Below, piece by piece: positions 19,274 through 32,546 of a stretch of DNA of 57,906 nt. Each line of letters begins with the position of its first letter. Positions within the stretch are counted from its first letter, which is position 1. The position numbers and the translations under genes are program-made. The notes beneath the pieces were generated by a model. That model had not been told where the DNA came from and did not search any database. It was given only the letters and a program-made list of their open reading frames with translations. This DNA is from Selaginella moellendorffii (Eukaryota; Streptophyta; Lycopodiopsida; Selaginellales; Selaginellaceae): NCBI RefSeq assembly GCF_000143415.4, contig NW_003314403.1:209837-267742 (forward strand), written 5' to 3'.

Positions 19274-20904
19274 TGTGAGACACAAATCCCTAAACCTCAA
19301 AATGGAGCCAAAAGGGTGCCATGTGGTAGTGGCCAAAGAAGAATCCAAACGAGCATAATACGTTTGGGTTAAAAGCTCTGACTTGAAAAGTTGAATGCAT
19401 GAGTGGAACTCCCAATGAAGGGCTCGAGGAATGAGAATGAAGCAAGTAATAAGTGAGTCTCTAGAAAAGGGATACAAGAGGACCAACATATCATGCGTGG
19501 AAGAGTCCGATATGGACCCAAGATGAAGTTTAAGATGGACCCGAGATAGAGTCCAAGATGGACCCGAGATGGAGTTTGAGATAGAGTCTAAGATGGACCC
19601 AAGATGGAGTCCAAGATGGACCCGAGATGGAATTTGAGATGGAGTTTGAGATGGATTTGAGATGGAGACTGAGATTAAAGCTAAGATCGAGACCAAGACC
19701 AAGATTGAGTCCAAGTACAAGATTGAGTCCGAATCTGAGTTCAAAATCGAATCCAAAACCAAATCCAAATATTAATACAAATTATGGGTGAAAGCCCAAA
19801 GTGATCGTTCCCCAAGGGGGGGGGCTGCAAGGGGTTTCAAAAGTATAGTAGGGAGAGTGTAGGGGCTAGACTCTAGTGGAACCAGTTTGGCTAGAAAAGC
19901 TCAAGAAAGCTATACTTATGTGTTGGGTGATGATATAACCACTGAGTCTAAGGTTAGAGTGAATACAGATAGAAAAACAAGGCAACTTAGTGAAGTGTCC
20001 AAGAGCTAACTCTTGCTTCTTTGGGGGATTAGATAGTCAATACCCCTAATCCAAGTGTGGGTGGCATTACCTACTTGGATACCTAATGTGGCTCATCGGA
20101 ACCTTGTTCTAGCCACATGGCTAGAGCACCCAAAGGTGGAAAGTGGGGAGAATACCCACAAGACTCACATAGGGCTATGGTGTTTTGAAATGTTATCTAA
20201 AAGTTCTAGATTGTGGAAAGAAAGAGGAGCAATCCTCTTATGTGATGACCAAGGATGTGGTTATGTGGCAAAGAAGTCCTACAGGTTAGTAGGATGTAGT
20301 GGTTGGGCATTTGAGCCTTGACTCAATGGCAGTGTTGGCAAACATGGTTGTGGATGGAAAGAGACTTGGTAAGGACCAAAAAAGATATAGTGGGGAAGGT
20401 TGTTCCCCATATTTGCAAGCATCCTAAGGATGTTAAGGGGTGGATCTAGGATGATCACTCATGGACAAATGGTTTAATCTTTGAGAAATAGAACTGTGAT
20501 GTAGATGGTGTTGGATCACCAATACGACAAAGATGAATGGGCATAGCCTTAGCGTAATAGGCTGATATGTTGATGGTACTTTTGGGTGTTAGTAATAGGA
20601 TTGGACACATGAAACACTTGGACCAAGTGCAAAGATGGAGTGGCATAAATGCCATTTTTGGGACTAGTAAGTCCCCAAGTTTAGAATGGGATTTATAGAG
20701 GTTGTGAGTGAGACTTTTTCAAGTGGTCGGAAGTGTGGTTAAGTAACTAAAGTAGAATGAAAAATTTAGTCGCTTCCAACTTAGTATTTGAGTTATTCCT
20801 TACTCTGACTTTTATTGGCAATCAAGTATATTACCATTTGATAGTGATATTGGAAGGTCCCAGGAGTGGGGCTATACTTGAAGAGTAGCAGATTGGGAGG
20901 ATAT

Positions 20905-21560
20905 GTGTAGCGCATGTGGTTTTTACTTATAAGCCATAAAATTATCCAAAGCACCTATGTTAATAAAGATCTTAACAAAGTTACTTTTGAGCTTCCCTCG
21001 GAGGGCTAGTAAATGTCACAAACAACTCTCTACCAAAGTTGTTCGTGTAATCCTTTATTCTATGGTGATTTACCATAGGATAACCATGGAAGTGGAATTT
21101 AAACCCTTTATGTGCCACGTGTCATATGCCATATGTCACATGCCACATGTCCAAAGGACAATGATGTGGAACCTGAGTTTCAAGGCCTTGGGCTATTGAA
21201 TGAAGAAATGGTGCCAAACTCCCAAGCATGGAGCCAAGGAGTGATGGCACTAGCATAGAATGACTCCTAAGCATACAGTGCAAAGAGTGAAGGGGCAGGA
21301 GCACGGAGCGACTTAGAACAATCCTAGAGTATCCAACATCCCAATGCCAGGACTAACACACAAAACAGAGGCAAATGGAGTCTGGTGCTATTTCAGCATA
21401 TTGGTGGTTTGACGACATGGATATGGGTACTCCACCAGTTAGTATGGTGTGGAGTTAGGTTAGCCCCAAGCGGGCCCCGGAAGAAAGAAAACCCCTGGGC
21501 TTTGCTTCAAGTTGGTCAACCATGGGCCCCCCCCCCCCCCCCCCCCTCGCAAAAGTAGCC
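20905..21560 (+). mobile_element. Partial LTR of the LARD-like family inside the inverted-repeat region
   Basis: Starts TGTAGCGCATGTGG like the LTRs at 24590 and 31051, has an extra ~110 bp after the first 22 bp, and then follows the LTR (the self-complementary tatggtgatttaccataggata at 21060-21082, the tandem cacatgccacatgtcc region, the caagcatggagcca region) as far as a run of about 18 C ending near 21546. The 3' end of the LTR is missing or rearranged. Confidence 0.6.
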
Positions 21561-21939
21561 ATGAGGCTAGACCTTATGTGTCAGTCAGATTGGCAAAGTC
21601 CAAAAAGATGAATAACTTGAGTGTAGTCAAAGAATGGTCCTAAACGACTGGTGAAACCATTTAGACTAAGGTATGTAGTACCCTACGAGGAATGGAGAGG
21701 ATCATGAGATCCATGTATGAGAATAGGGTATTTTATTGATGGCAAAATATACCATATTAAAGTTGTGGGAAAGGTGTTCCAAGAAGAAGTTTGAAAGTAA
21801 TGAAAGTTTAAATCTAAGCAACTTTGGCACAAATTTGTGTGTGAAGACTATAGTGAAGTGCTAATTGATAGTTAGCATGAAAAAATGACTACTTTGGTCT
21901 TAGCAAAGGCTTAAACACAAGGGTAGGCTTGTCAGAAAG

Positions 21940-22800
21940 GCTAATGTGACCCATGTGTTAGGTGATGATATAACCACTGAGAGTCTAAGGCTAAAGTGAA
22001 TACAAATAGATAAGTAGGGTAGCTTGGTGAAGTGTTCAAAAGTTGGCTCTAGCTTCTTTGAGAGATGGGATAATTAATGCTCCCAATCCAAATGTGGGTG
22101 GCACTATCTCACTCACAACCTCTATAAGTTCTATTCCGAACTTGAGGACTTACTAGCTCTAAGAATGACATCTATGCCACTCAACCTTTGCACTTGGTTC
22201 AAGTGCTTCATGTGTCCGATCCTATGACTAACACCCAAAGGCACCATTAACATATCAACCTGTTACCCTAAAGCCATGCTCATTCAACTTTGTCACACTA
22301 GTGGTTCAACACCATTTGCATCACAACCTCGTCTCCCAAAGATTGGGCCATCCGTCCATGAGTGATCATCCCTAATCCACTCCTTAACATCCTTAGGATG
22401 CTTGTAAATTGTAAGTGACTAAATTTTCTATTCTACTTTAATCATTTAACCACACCTCCAACCACTTGAAGGAGTCTCATTTGCAACTTCTATAAATTCT
22501 ATTTTGGACTTAGGGACTTGCTAGCCCCAAAAATGGCATCTGTACCACTCAACCATTGCATTTGTTCCAAGTACTCCATATGTCCGATCTCATGACTGAC
22601 ATTCAAAGGTACTACCGACATATCGGCCCATTACACTAAAGCCATGCCTATTCACCTTTGTCACATCGGTGATCCAATATCACCTATATCATAGTCCTAT
22701 CTCTCAAAGATTGGGCTATCCATCCATAAGTGATCATCCCAAATCCACTCCTTAGCATCTTTAGGATACTTGCAGACATAGAGAACAACCTTCCCCAATA
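21940..22800. repeat. Local duplications of retroelement interior
   Basis: About 22110-22410 and 22470-22790 are direct, diverged copies of each other (both contain ccaaagattgggc...tccactcctta). Both are reverse copies of about 20390-20710. About 21950-22110 is a direct copy of 19915-20070 (gtgatgatataaccactgag). This shows repeated rearrangement rather than one clean insertion. Confidence 0.6.
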
Positions 22801-25800
22801 TCCCTTTTTTGGTCCTCACCAAATCTTTTTCCATCCATGGTTGTGTTCGCTAACATTGTCATTAGGTCAAGGCCCACAGGCCTGACCACTAAGTCCCATT
22901 ATCCTTTGGGACTTCCTCACCATGTGACCGTATCCTTGGTCACTACACCAGAGGACTACTCTTCTTCCTTTTCACAGTTTGGGATTTTGGGATAACATTT
23001 TAGAACGCTGTGGCTCTACATGAGTCTCATGGGTACTCTCCCTACCTTTTGCCTTTGGGTGCTCTAGCCATAGGGCTAAAGTGAGGTTCTATTGAGCCAT
23101 GTTAGATACCCAAGTAGGTAGTGCCACTTATGTTTGGACTGGGAGCATCGACCATTCGATCTCCTGAGGGAGCTAGAGCCAGCTTTTGAATACATCACCA
23201 AGCTACCCCATTTGTTTGTCTGTATTCACTTTAGCTTTGGACTCTTTAGTGGATATATCATCACCCATGAGTATAGCCTTCTTGGGTCACAACTGCCTTT
23301 TGTAGCCAAATTCGCTCCTCTAGGGTCCAACCCCCACACTCTCCCTACTATACTTTTGGAACCCCTTGCATCCCCCCGCCCCTTTCCCCCCCGGGAGACG
23401 ATCGCTTTGAGCTTTCTCCCAACAACCTATATTAGTATTAAGACTCAGACTCGGTCTTGGTCTTGGACTTGGACTTGGTCTCATTCTCGGTCTTGATCTC
23501 AGTTCCATCTCAGACTCCATTTTAGACTTTATCTTAGGTCCATTTTAGACTCTATCTCGGACTCCATCTCGGGTCCATCTCAAACTCCATCTTAGATCCA
23601 TCTTGGGTCCATTTCGAACTCCATCTCGGATCCATCTTGGGTCCATTTTGGACTCTATCTTGGGTCCATCTCAGACTCCATCTTGAACTCCATCTCGGGT
23701 TCATCTCATATTCCATCTTGAGTCCATCTCGACACTTTCATGTGTCATGTGTTGGTCCTCTAATATCCCTTTTTTAAAGACTCACTTATTGCTCACTTCG
23801 AACTCATTCTTTGAGCCCTTTGTTAGGAGTTCTACTCCTGCTCTTGACTTTTCAAGTTAGAGCTTTTAATTTAAATGTGTTACACTTGTTTGGCTTTCGC
23901 TTTGGCCACTACCACGTTGCACCCTTTCGGGTCCACTCTGGGGTTTAGGGATTTGTGTCTCACAACTCCACCACCCATAGACAAAGTTCAATGTCCTCAT
24001 TGAACAATAAATCATTTTGTAAAGTAACCCTATAATGGATTACCATTTTTTATATTTCGCACCCAATTAATATTTGTCAATAGTTTAACACTAAAGGTTC
24101 ACTATGCCTTGTCCATCCTCTAAGAAGAATAATCTCTCTAACTTAGAGACTTATTAGAACACTTATGGTGGTCCTTCCTTTTTTGCTCGTTTAGTTTATG
24201 CTAAATTTGTTAGAGATACCTCTATTTTAATTTGACTAGCCTCAGCCTCTACTAGCATAACTATTGCATTTTGGAACTTTCAATTTTGATATCTTAAGAT
24301 CAATTTCCTAAGTGTCCCTAATACCTTGTATTGCACGTATTGTGCAAATTTCACTTCCCCATCCTAGGAAGTTCCTTACTTGAGGGCACCATTATCCTTT
24401 TTCCTATTTTGTACTACTCTAAACACTAAATTCCATTTTTCTATAATTTGTGCTAGGCTTGTCTATGGCTCTATTATTTGACTACTTTGCAGTTCCCTCC
24501 CTTGGAGCTTTCATATTTGCCAAATTGGAGCATTTGGGAATCCATCCTTGAAAATATATTTTCTTTTCCATAATCTATTAGCATTTAGCTGTAGCGCATG
24601 TGGTTTTGACCTTTTATCCTATGGTGATTTACCATAGGATAACCACAAAGCGGAACCTAAACCCTCTTTGTGCCACATAATAGATGCTATGTTTCACATG
24701 CCACATGTCCAAAGGACAGTGGTGTGGAACCCGAGTTTCAAGGCCTTGGGCCATTGAATTAAGGAACGGTGCTAAACTCCCAAGCATGGAGCCAGGGAGT
24801 GACAAAACTAAACCACGGAGCAACTCTCAAGTATATAGCCCAAGAAGTGAAGTGACAGAGGCACAGAGCGACTTGGAACAATCCTAGAGCAACCAGCACC
24901 CAATGCTAGGACAAACACGCAAAACAGAGCCAAATAGAGTCTAGCATTATTTTAGCATACCGGTGGCCTAACGTGAGGATATGGGTACTCCACCAGCTAG
25001 CATGGAGTGGAACTTGGGCTTAGACCCAAGCTAGATGTAGAACAAAGACAGACACACAAGCGGGAGCTAAACTATACCTCAGGTTGGTCGGCTATGCCCA
25101 ACCTACCCACTATCCCTACTATACATTTGGAACCCTTCATATCCCCCCCCCCCTCCCTGAGGAACACACGCTTTGGGCTTTCACCCCAAGCCTCCCTTAG
25201 TATCAGGAGTTAGTATTTGGGACAAGCTTGAAACTTACTAAATATAGAATGGCACTATTTATGGAAAGTGTCTAGATTTGCTCATTTAGCATATCTACGG
25301 AATGTAGAGATTGGTCTGAACACATTGGTGTTCGTCCCGTGTCCAAATTCACATTCTAGCATTTGAGACCAGAATGAGACTAACTCAAAGGGCATGATAG
25401 CAAAGGCGTTTGGTAGACACGGTAAGCTATCATTTAGTGATATTGAGGGACCAAGCTCAATATCCCGGTGGTTCCCAACACTAGCAAGTGCAAGTCAACG
25501 AATGAGTTTCTCTAACCAAGTCAAGTATGTTTGACTAAATAGACACTTAGGAATTCCTTCCTTATGCTCATTTGGTCAAGTGCACACGCGAAGACCAATT
25601 TCTCAACTATCTTAGGCGGAGACTGATAACAAGTCCAACAATACCGACTTCTTACCATTGTGGCAGTAAGAAAAGAGTGTCCGTAAGGACTGGCCGATAG
25701 ATAACTTTTGATACCTGAAGCCACATTTGCGACACTCTCCCACCCTAGGGAAGATTGACGTCCTTATCGATGCATACTCGAGTCTAGACCACCGCCAAGG

Positions 25801-28225
25801 AAACAACTCTAGAAAAAGTTCATGGTGATCACACTATATGAGAAATACACCAACTTAAATGAGTTAGGAAGTAACTTCTTTGTCTAATGCGGATGCGCTA
25901 CCAACTTAAACACCTTTCGGCCGTCGCTGACAAGGAAATGACGAACAAAGTTAGCCACCCTTGCTACTCTAGGTGTCACCTAACTTACAAAAGTGTGATA
26001 CGCCCCTGCCTGTAGGGACATAAAGAGAAAAGCCAGAGGTCCCAACCCTCATGAGCAAAGAAACCAAACCCGTCAGTAAGGTTTAAATAGACTACTGTAA
26101 ACAGGCAATTAGAGTTGTTTACACAGTCATGCCCTTTTGAATGAAATAAGGAACAGCGACAGAGAGGCAGATGATGTGACCAGTCGATAGTAGCTACCCC
26201 ATGACTAGAGATTTCACCATGCATACGAAGTGCCGAAGCCAATCTGCCTATACTGGCCCAAACTCAAAGATCAATATATGGACAATATCAAAGTCATAGA
26301 CAATGATATCTTAGAGTGTTAATTATCAGTGAATATATCTTAGATTAGAACACAAAAGTATTCCAAGTAAGTTATCATCTGATAAACTAATATGATAGTA
26401 TAGGAACCACCAAGATCACTATAGTTGGAAAACATAGGATTCATTATCCAACAAAATTCGATAGCCAAACTATCATCAAGAAAACTCAATGATAAAACTT
26501 AATTATCAAAGATTGCAAACAGTATGCCAAATAATTTACCAAAGATAACTCAAAGAATACAAAGTATCATTGACTGACAAGTATAATACTTGCGAATGTA
26601 TCACCCAGAGAAAATAACATCCAATCTATCAAAACTAACTATAGCAATAATCAACAGAACAGAATGAATGTGGTAAAACCAACAAACACTCCGTCATACC
26701 AATTATTGCAATAGCCAATCTGAATAGATCCTAGCCAATAATACTAAGGAACTAAAGTTGCTCAAGCAAATGTTTGCAACATTGTATAATGTCTCAAACC
26801 CAAGAGACCAATCCAAAGCAAACCACAAAGAACATGTGGTATTGCAAAAAGTTATAAGCTATCAAAGAGAACAACTAATCATCATGAAAGATCATCAATT
26901 ATCCCATTAATGAACAGATGCATAATCATTATCAAAGAAGGAATCCACTATTTTGAAGAATGGCAAATCATTCTATATCAACAATAATCAACAAAAATCT
27001 TCCACAAGGATAATCAACTATCCTAAATGATAGTCAATCATTACCAATGATTGTTAGATGGAAAAGCCAACTTCAACATTGAAGCTAATAAGCCAAAATG
27101 CCTTCCCCAACAACTTCTAACAAATGGAATAATGAGCATGAAAACTCAAGGAACCCAAAGCTCGAAAAAGCCTATAGCCAAGTCATGCCTAAGAATGATC
27201 ATGAGTCTCGCATGAATTAACTTCAATGCTAAAGAAGAAAATCATGGTACAACCCACAATATCCTCTTCAACACATCCATAAGCTAAACTTTATAATGCT
27301 AAAGCTAATGAAGAGCATATTTGCATCAATCCAAAAGCTAAGCATAACAAAGCAATGCTCAATAAGTGATCTCTAAACGATCCTCCATGAATCCATCTTA
27401 TAGCAAGACGTAACTCACTTCATAACAAGCATAAAAAGAATCATCAATAATCGATATATTCCAACTCAAATTTAATAAGGATTCAAACATTTTAACATCG
27501 ATCACTAACTCTTCCGCTTGTAGAGTTAACATAGTCCATGACTAAATCATTTTTCAAGGAAAAGCTCAAAGCTTAACCCCTACTAAACAATCTCGTCTAG
27601 AACACAACTAATTCAAACTTGCCACTCAGTTTGTTTGAACGTCAATACAGTTGCTAACTAGCAAATGCACGAATGCCAACAACACAAAGCTATAGCCAAA
27701 TTATCAACATTATCTTCATCAAGACTAATAAAACTCAATATCAATCCTACAAAGAGATATCTCATTTCACTCGAATCTCAACATCAATAATATCAACGAC
27801 AAGGCATCACTTCAATGTCATTAACACCATAACAAAGCTAAAAAAAAACAAGAGTGAATCACCACTCAAAGCTCTTTAGCAATTAAGTTAACCAAAGTTA
27901 AAGATACTTTACTCAATATCTTAAATTAATCATTCAACAACACTCAGCTATAGATAACACTTCATCAAGGAGTGAATCACCATATCCAAGACTTAATGAA
28001 ATCCAAAAACTATGAACTAAACGCAACCAAATGATATCAACAGAGGTAAAGTTGACATGCCAACATAGAAAACCCATGTAAGTCTAATGACACAATCCTC
28101 TGCAACACCATTTGGCAAAGCAAGCCCACCTCTGCTAAATCATCATCAAGTGAAGCAAGTGTTAGCAGTCCTCGACAAAGTTTATAAACAATCACTAGTC
28201 GCAAAGCAACTAACAATCACCCCTC

Positions 28226-28388
28226 TGTAAGCTCCTGAGTTTGGACTTCCCAGGAGGTCACCAGCCCAGTATTATTCAAAAGCAAGGATTCTTAACCCTA
28301 AATATCCTAAGACCTTTACTCTTATTCATGGGCCCTTTTCATTTATATTACACCCTCAATTTAATTTTTAATTTAATTTTTGCTTACA
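28226..28388. mobile_element. TRIM solo LTR with internal deletion, target duplication ccctc
   Basis: Starts TGTAAGCTCC and ends TTGCTTACA like the 194-bp TRIM LTRs at 46789 and 47143, but is 163 bp with a rearranged middle. It is flanked by perfect 5-bp repeats ccctc (28221-28225 and 28389-28393). The sister element at about 42720-42745 has the uninterrupted site, reading cacccctcaacttgcc on the minus strand. Confidence 0.88.
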
Positions 28389-28533
28389 CCCTCAATTTGC
28401 CTTCACAAGACCCAAACACTACACTCATGTCATCGAGTTATATACTTGTCCAACATGAACGTAATACCTCATGTACGAGATATAGGTTCATTGACAAGTA
28501 CGAACTAAATCTAACTTTACCGAAATAAGCTCA

Positions 28534-28727
28534 TGTAAGCTCCTGAGTTTGGACTTCCCAGGAGGTCACCCAGCCCAGTACTATTCAAACCCAAGGATGC
28601 TTAACCCCAAATATCCTAAGACCCTTAATCGATTGGAAAAGGGGGTGCACTCTTATTCATGGGCCCTTTCCCTCTATATTTGAACCCCATGGACTGTCTC
28701 TCGAGTCATTCCCTTTGGTTGCTTACA
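28534..28727. mobile_element. TRIM solo LTR, target duplication gctca
   Basis: A 194-bp TGTAAGCTCC...GCTTACA unit flanked by perfect gctca repeats (28529-28533 and 28728-28732). The sister LARD copy has the empty site aataagctcactaat (minus strand near 42565-42585). Same family as the complete TRIM at 46789-47336. Confidence 0.9.
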
Positions 28728-30398
28728 GCTCACTAATACATTTAGCCAATAGCTCTAAGCATGCCTTTGAAGAGGCTAGCTAGGCATGATCAACATTCAG
28801 TCGAAACTAAAGTGCAGACCATGAAATGGATTCATATCGGTACACAACCTCCTCATAGACAAAGCTATAGTATGGGTACCAACATCTCAACCTCAAACAA
28901 CTAAGTTGGACATCACCATCCTTAACCAAGGTGCAGGGTCACTAAGACCAAGTCAAGATCAATGAGAGCTCACTACTCTCATAGAGTCTAATATAATGCA
29001 AGGTGCAACCTGCCACCATGCACAATATTGCAAAAGAAAGGCACAAGGGTCACCTTTCTAGAAAAGTGCAACAGCTACCTTTCTACACCAACTCCAGACT
29101 TTATCCAACTCAATTGCCTTAGCCCCAAAAGTGAGCATCTTTTTCAGGTCGTATCATACAAGCTACCTACTAAGGTCTAATCTAACCGAAGTCAACTCCA
29201 ACCCTTTCATTAATTTGTATTGACTTACAAAAATGGAATGGTTTTCAAGCAAAGTGACCAACAGATTAACCATTAGAAAAGTTTAAGAAAATTCGTGGAA
29301 AATTTTCCATCTTAGAGAAAGAATGACTTTCAATCCAGGAATACAAACTTTCAAAACTCAACCAACTTCTTTCTACCTACAACTTCATATAGTTCACTTT
29401 AACACCAATTCTCATAACCCATAATACATTGCTAGCACTTGTGTTAGTGGAAATGGTATTGTTATTTCAAGTGATGAGGATTTTTTCCTTAAAGCTTGAT
29501 TTTCCATGTCATTTTTTTTGTTAGTGTTTGGGCTTCACATTGGATCTTGAAGATGGTTAAAGAAGAGTGTTAGTGCAAATGTGGATATCCGAAGATGTGG
29601 TCTTCGTGATCGAGCCTTGGATGTTCATTTTGCATTTTTGTGGATGTCAGTGTTGGATGTCGAAAGTATGGGCAAAAATGTTCGAAGCTTAAGCATCCAT
29701 CCAATAATATACTCCAAGTGCTAACAGATCAACTAATGAGCTATAGTAAATGAATGCTACAACCCTTTTCCAACACCTCATGGGCAAACTCTCAAGGAAA
29801 CAAGGTACCAACTTAAGCTTAGCATAATGGACCACCATCAAGAATCCAGTCAAAGCTACTACAATGCTACTATATGTAAGTAGATTAGCTTCACTATCAA
29901 CTATTTTGGGGTTGATCATCATTTAACCAAGCAACTTCGTAAACACATTGCTCACTATCATATGGATATGAGATAAAAATCACAATGACTTGATCATCAT
30001 ATGACCAACACCATAGTAATGCCCATGTCTCTACTACAAAGGTTTATATGACTATCAAGTGCTAACTCAATTGGACAAAATGCAACATAAATGCCACACT
30101 CTACCAATAGAGACTTACAACACAACACCACTAACTTTTTTTCACAACATGGACAAGCTTATGCCACTCTTTTTCCGATCAAACTCAAAACTAATCCAAC
30201 ACCAAGCTACTAAAGGAGTAATAGCAAGGTTCCCCGGAAAAAAATTGAGCATTGTAACCCAAGTCTTCTAATGGCAAGCGTAGACAAAATGGTTTAATGC
30301 TTCATTGCTATCCATCTCATAACTCACCACTTGTTAGTCCATCACTTCCTATATGCATCAAGATAGGGACTCTTGATTGCATACCATGAACACAAGCA

Positions 30399-30587
30399 AT
30401 GAGTCACACCTCGTTGCAAATCATCTCTCAAAAAGAGAAAATGATTTACGTGTTTGATCCTTCATCCCTAACGAGTCTCTTTTCGGTCTCATCTTTGACT
30501 AAACCTCAAGTTTGCTTTCGCACTATTTTCAGTCCAATCCAAGAAAAGTTTATGAGAGAGCACGGCAATGACTATTTGAACCAATAG
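30399..30587 (+). other. Open frame conserved between the two LARD copies, antisense to the element
   Basis: The frame reads KEKMIYVFDPSSLTSLFSVSSL to NDYLNQ and stop. The sister element carries the same frame at 40715-40948 (minus) with conservative differences. In both cases it runs opposite to the element's own PBS-to-PPT direction. It may be a captured gene fragment or chance conservation of a non-coding interior. Confidence 0.3.
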
Positions 30588-31444
30588 ACTAATCCCTATA
30601 GTTTTGATTGATCCACTTGTAAACATGCCTAGGAAAGATCCACTAGTGCCGTGCTAAACAGCTACAGACTAGCCTATTTGCCACTCATAGCAAATCCAAG
30701 GAAGATTTACTTTCTCCCATGGTACAAGGAACAACTTATGGAACCACCGATAGGCTAACATTAATCCTGCTAACTCAAAGTGCAACCTTGAGTTACTAAT
30801 GTGCCTCACTCATGAGCCCAAGCACAAAAACGTGCAAAATGGTACACCATCCTATAACCCCAAGAGCAAGCTCACATCATAAGGTACAAAAAGGCAACCA
30901 AAAATGTTTATACTCAAGGAACGATTGTGAAGCCTTTGCACCCAAACATGTACCCACTCAGATCATTGTTTTCATTTCTGCGTATGCAATGAGACTAGTT
31001 GCCCAATCTCATTGGATAGTACTCGCTGAGACTCTGCCTCTGATACCAAATGTAGTGCACGTGGTTTTGACCTTTTATCCTATGGTGATTTACCATAGGA
31101 TAACCATGAAGCAGAACCTAAACCCTTTTTGTGCCACGTGACAGATGCCATATTTCACATGCCACATGTCCAAAAGACAGTGGTGCGGAACCCGAGTTTT
31201 AGGGCCTTGGGTTATTGAACGAAGGAACGGTGCCAAACTCCCAAGCATGGAGCCAAGGAGTGACGGAACCAGACCACGGAGCAACTCTCGAGTATATAGC
31301 CCAAGGAGCGAAGGGACAAGGGCATGGAGCGACTTGGAACAGTCCTAGAGTAACCAGTATTCCAATGCCAGGACCAGCATGCAAAATGGAGCCAAACAGA
31401 GTTTGGCACTATTTTTGCATATTGGTAGCCTAACGTGAGGATAT

Positions 31445-32546
31445 TGTGAGCCACAAATTTTTCCTTTCCAATTTGCCAGCTTACTTCGTCTATCCGACCA
31501 ACACTGGCTTGGCTTTTGCTAAGTTCCCTCGCCAAGGTTCCCGCCTATTATACCAACTCCTACTTGGTCCTACTTGGTTTCAACTACTCACTACACGAGC
31601 AACGGAGCGTTAGCCATCCATCCATGGATTCCCAAATCTCTCCCAATTCCCCTCCCTGGGTTAGACTGGACTTAAGGTTTGGCTACACTCCCCGCAGGCA
31701 CAAGCAGCCAAGCACACCAAGCCTCTAGATTCCTAATATCCCTTGGTACAACAAGACTTGATCATGGGACCCTCTAAATCCCAAGCCTTGGGTGCAACAC
31801 TTGCTTCGGGATGCTGGGGTGAAACACCATGGCCTAATGGCCCAATATGGGTACCTCTACCCCCCCACTTCCATCCCGAAGGGAAGGCCCAAGCCCCTAG
31901 GACGGGTGAGGACCAATAAGCCACAAGGTACTCAAGTGGGGCACCACTCCACATGAGCCGGGATCACTGCAATTGGTTTCCCTTTCGAGAGTGGGAGCTG
32001 CTCTTGAGCACTTCCTTGGGTGGCCCCTCCGGCACCACCCAAGTCCATGCTCACTCCCACCCAAGGCCCCTCAGCCCCAGTCTCAACCTCAAGTCAGTTT
32101 GGAAGCACCACTGGAGAGTTCTTTCAAGACTAGTTCCTGGACTATCCCTATTATACTTTTGGAACCCCCTGCAACCCCCCCCGGGGAGACACATGCTTTG
32201 GGCTTTCACCCCTTGACCCGTATTAGTACTTGGACTCGGTCTCGGACTCGATCTTGGACCTGATCTCGGACCCGACTTCGGACTCAGTCTTGGACTCGAT
32301 CTCGGACTCGACTTCGGACTCAACCTCGGACTCAGTCTCGGACCAGATTCGGATCTCAGACTCTGTCTCGAACTCAGTCTCCGATTTGGCCTCAGAATCG
32401 ATCCCGGACTCTATCTCGAACTCGGTCTCAAAGTCGGTCTTGGACTCGATTTCCGACTCAGTCCCATCCGATGAACTCTTTGTCATTTTGGTCAAGCTTT
32501 TGGGGATGCTTTAGCCTATGACACCTTGGGGAGTTGGTTCCTTACA
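31445..32546. mobile_element. 1.1-kb solo LTR nested in the LARD 5' LTR, target duplication gatat
   Basis: The LTR at 31051 is interrupted between gaggatat and gatatgggtactcc relative to the 24590 copy (near 24980). The insert starts TGTGAGCC and ends CCTTACA and is flanked by perfect gatat duplications (31440-31444 and 32547-32551). It contains a poly-C stretch (32177-32185) and the 12-bp minisatellite at 32222-32470. No internal retroelement region is present, so it is a solo LTR. Confidence 0.9.
32222..32470. repeat. 12-bp-period minisatellite
   Basis: About twenty units related to CTCGGACTCGAT. As the period is a multiple of three, both strands stay open and encode Ser/Asp-rich (SDSVLDSISDST) or Glu/Ser-rich (TESEIESKTDFE) repeats without being a gene. 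Related arrays lie at 19500-19780, 23440-23750 and 33640-33800. Confidence 0.85.

Larger units (their letters stand above)
19274..23964. mobile_element. Degenerate LTR-type repeats arranged as a large inverted repeat
   Basis: The segment 19274 to about 20790 (starting TGTGAGACAC) is matched in reverse orientation by about 22410-23964 (ending GTGTCTCACA). The arms share a 12-bp-period minisatellite (19500-19780; 23440-23750), a poly-G/poly-C tract (19816; 23380-23400), and the stretch around 20040-20200 / 22990-23120. TG...CA-like ends and the poly-G plus minisatellite layout resemble the solo LTR at 31445-32546. No gag or pol frame is recognisable inside. Confidence 0.6.

Noticed and set aside
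26280-27500. Repeated atcatt/gataat words resembling a regular array
   Set aside because: Checked for CRISPR-like or satellite periodicity; spacing is irregular and the sequence is the AT-rich interior of a LARD-like element, shared with its sister copy.
32223-32514. Ser/Asp- and Glu/Ser-rich open frames on both strands
   Set aside because: Products of a 12-bp minisatellite within a solo LTR; open on both strands by period alone.
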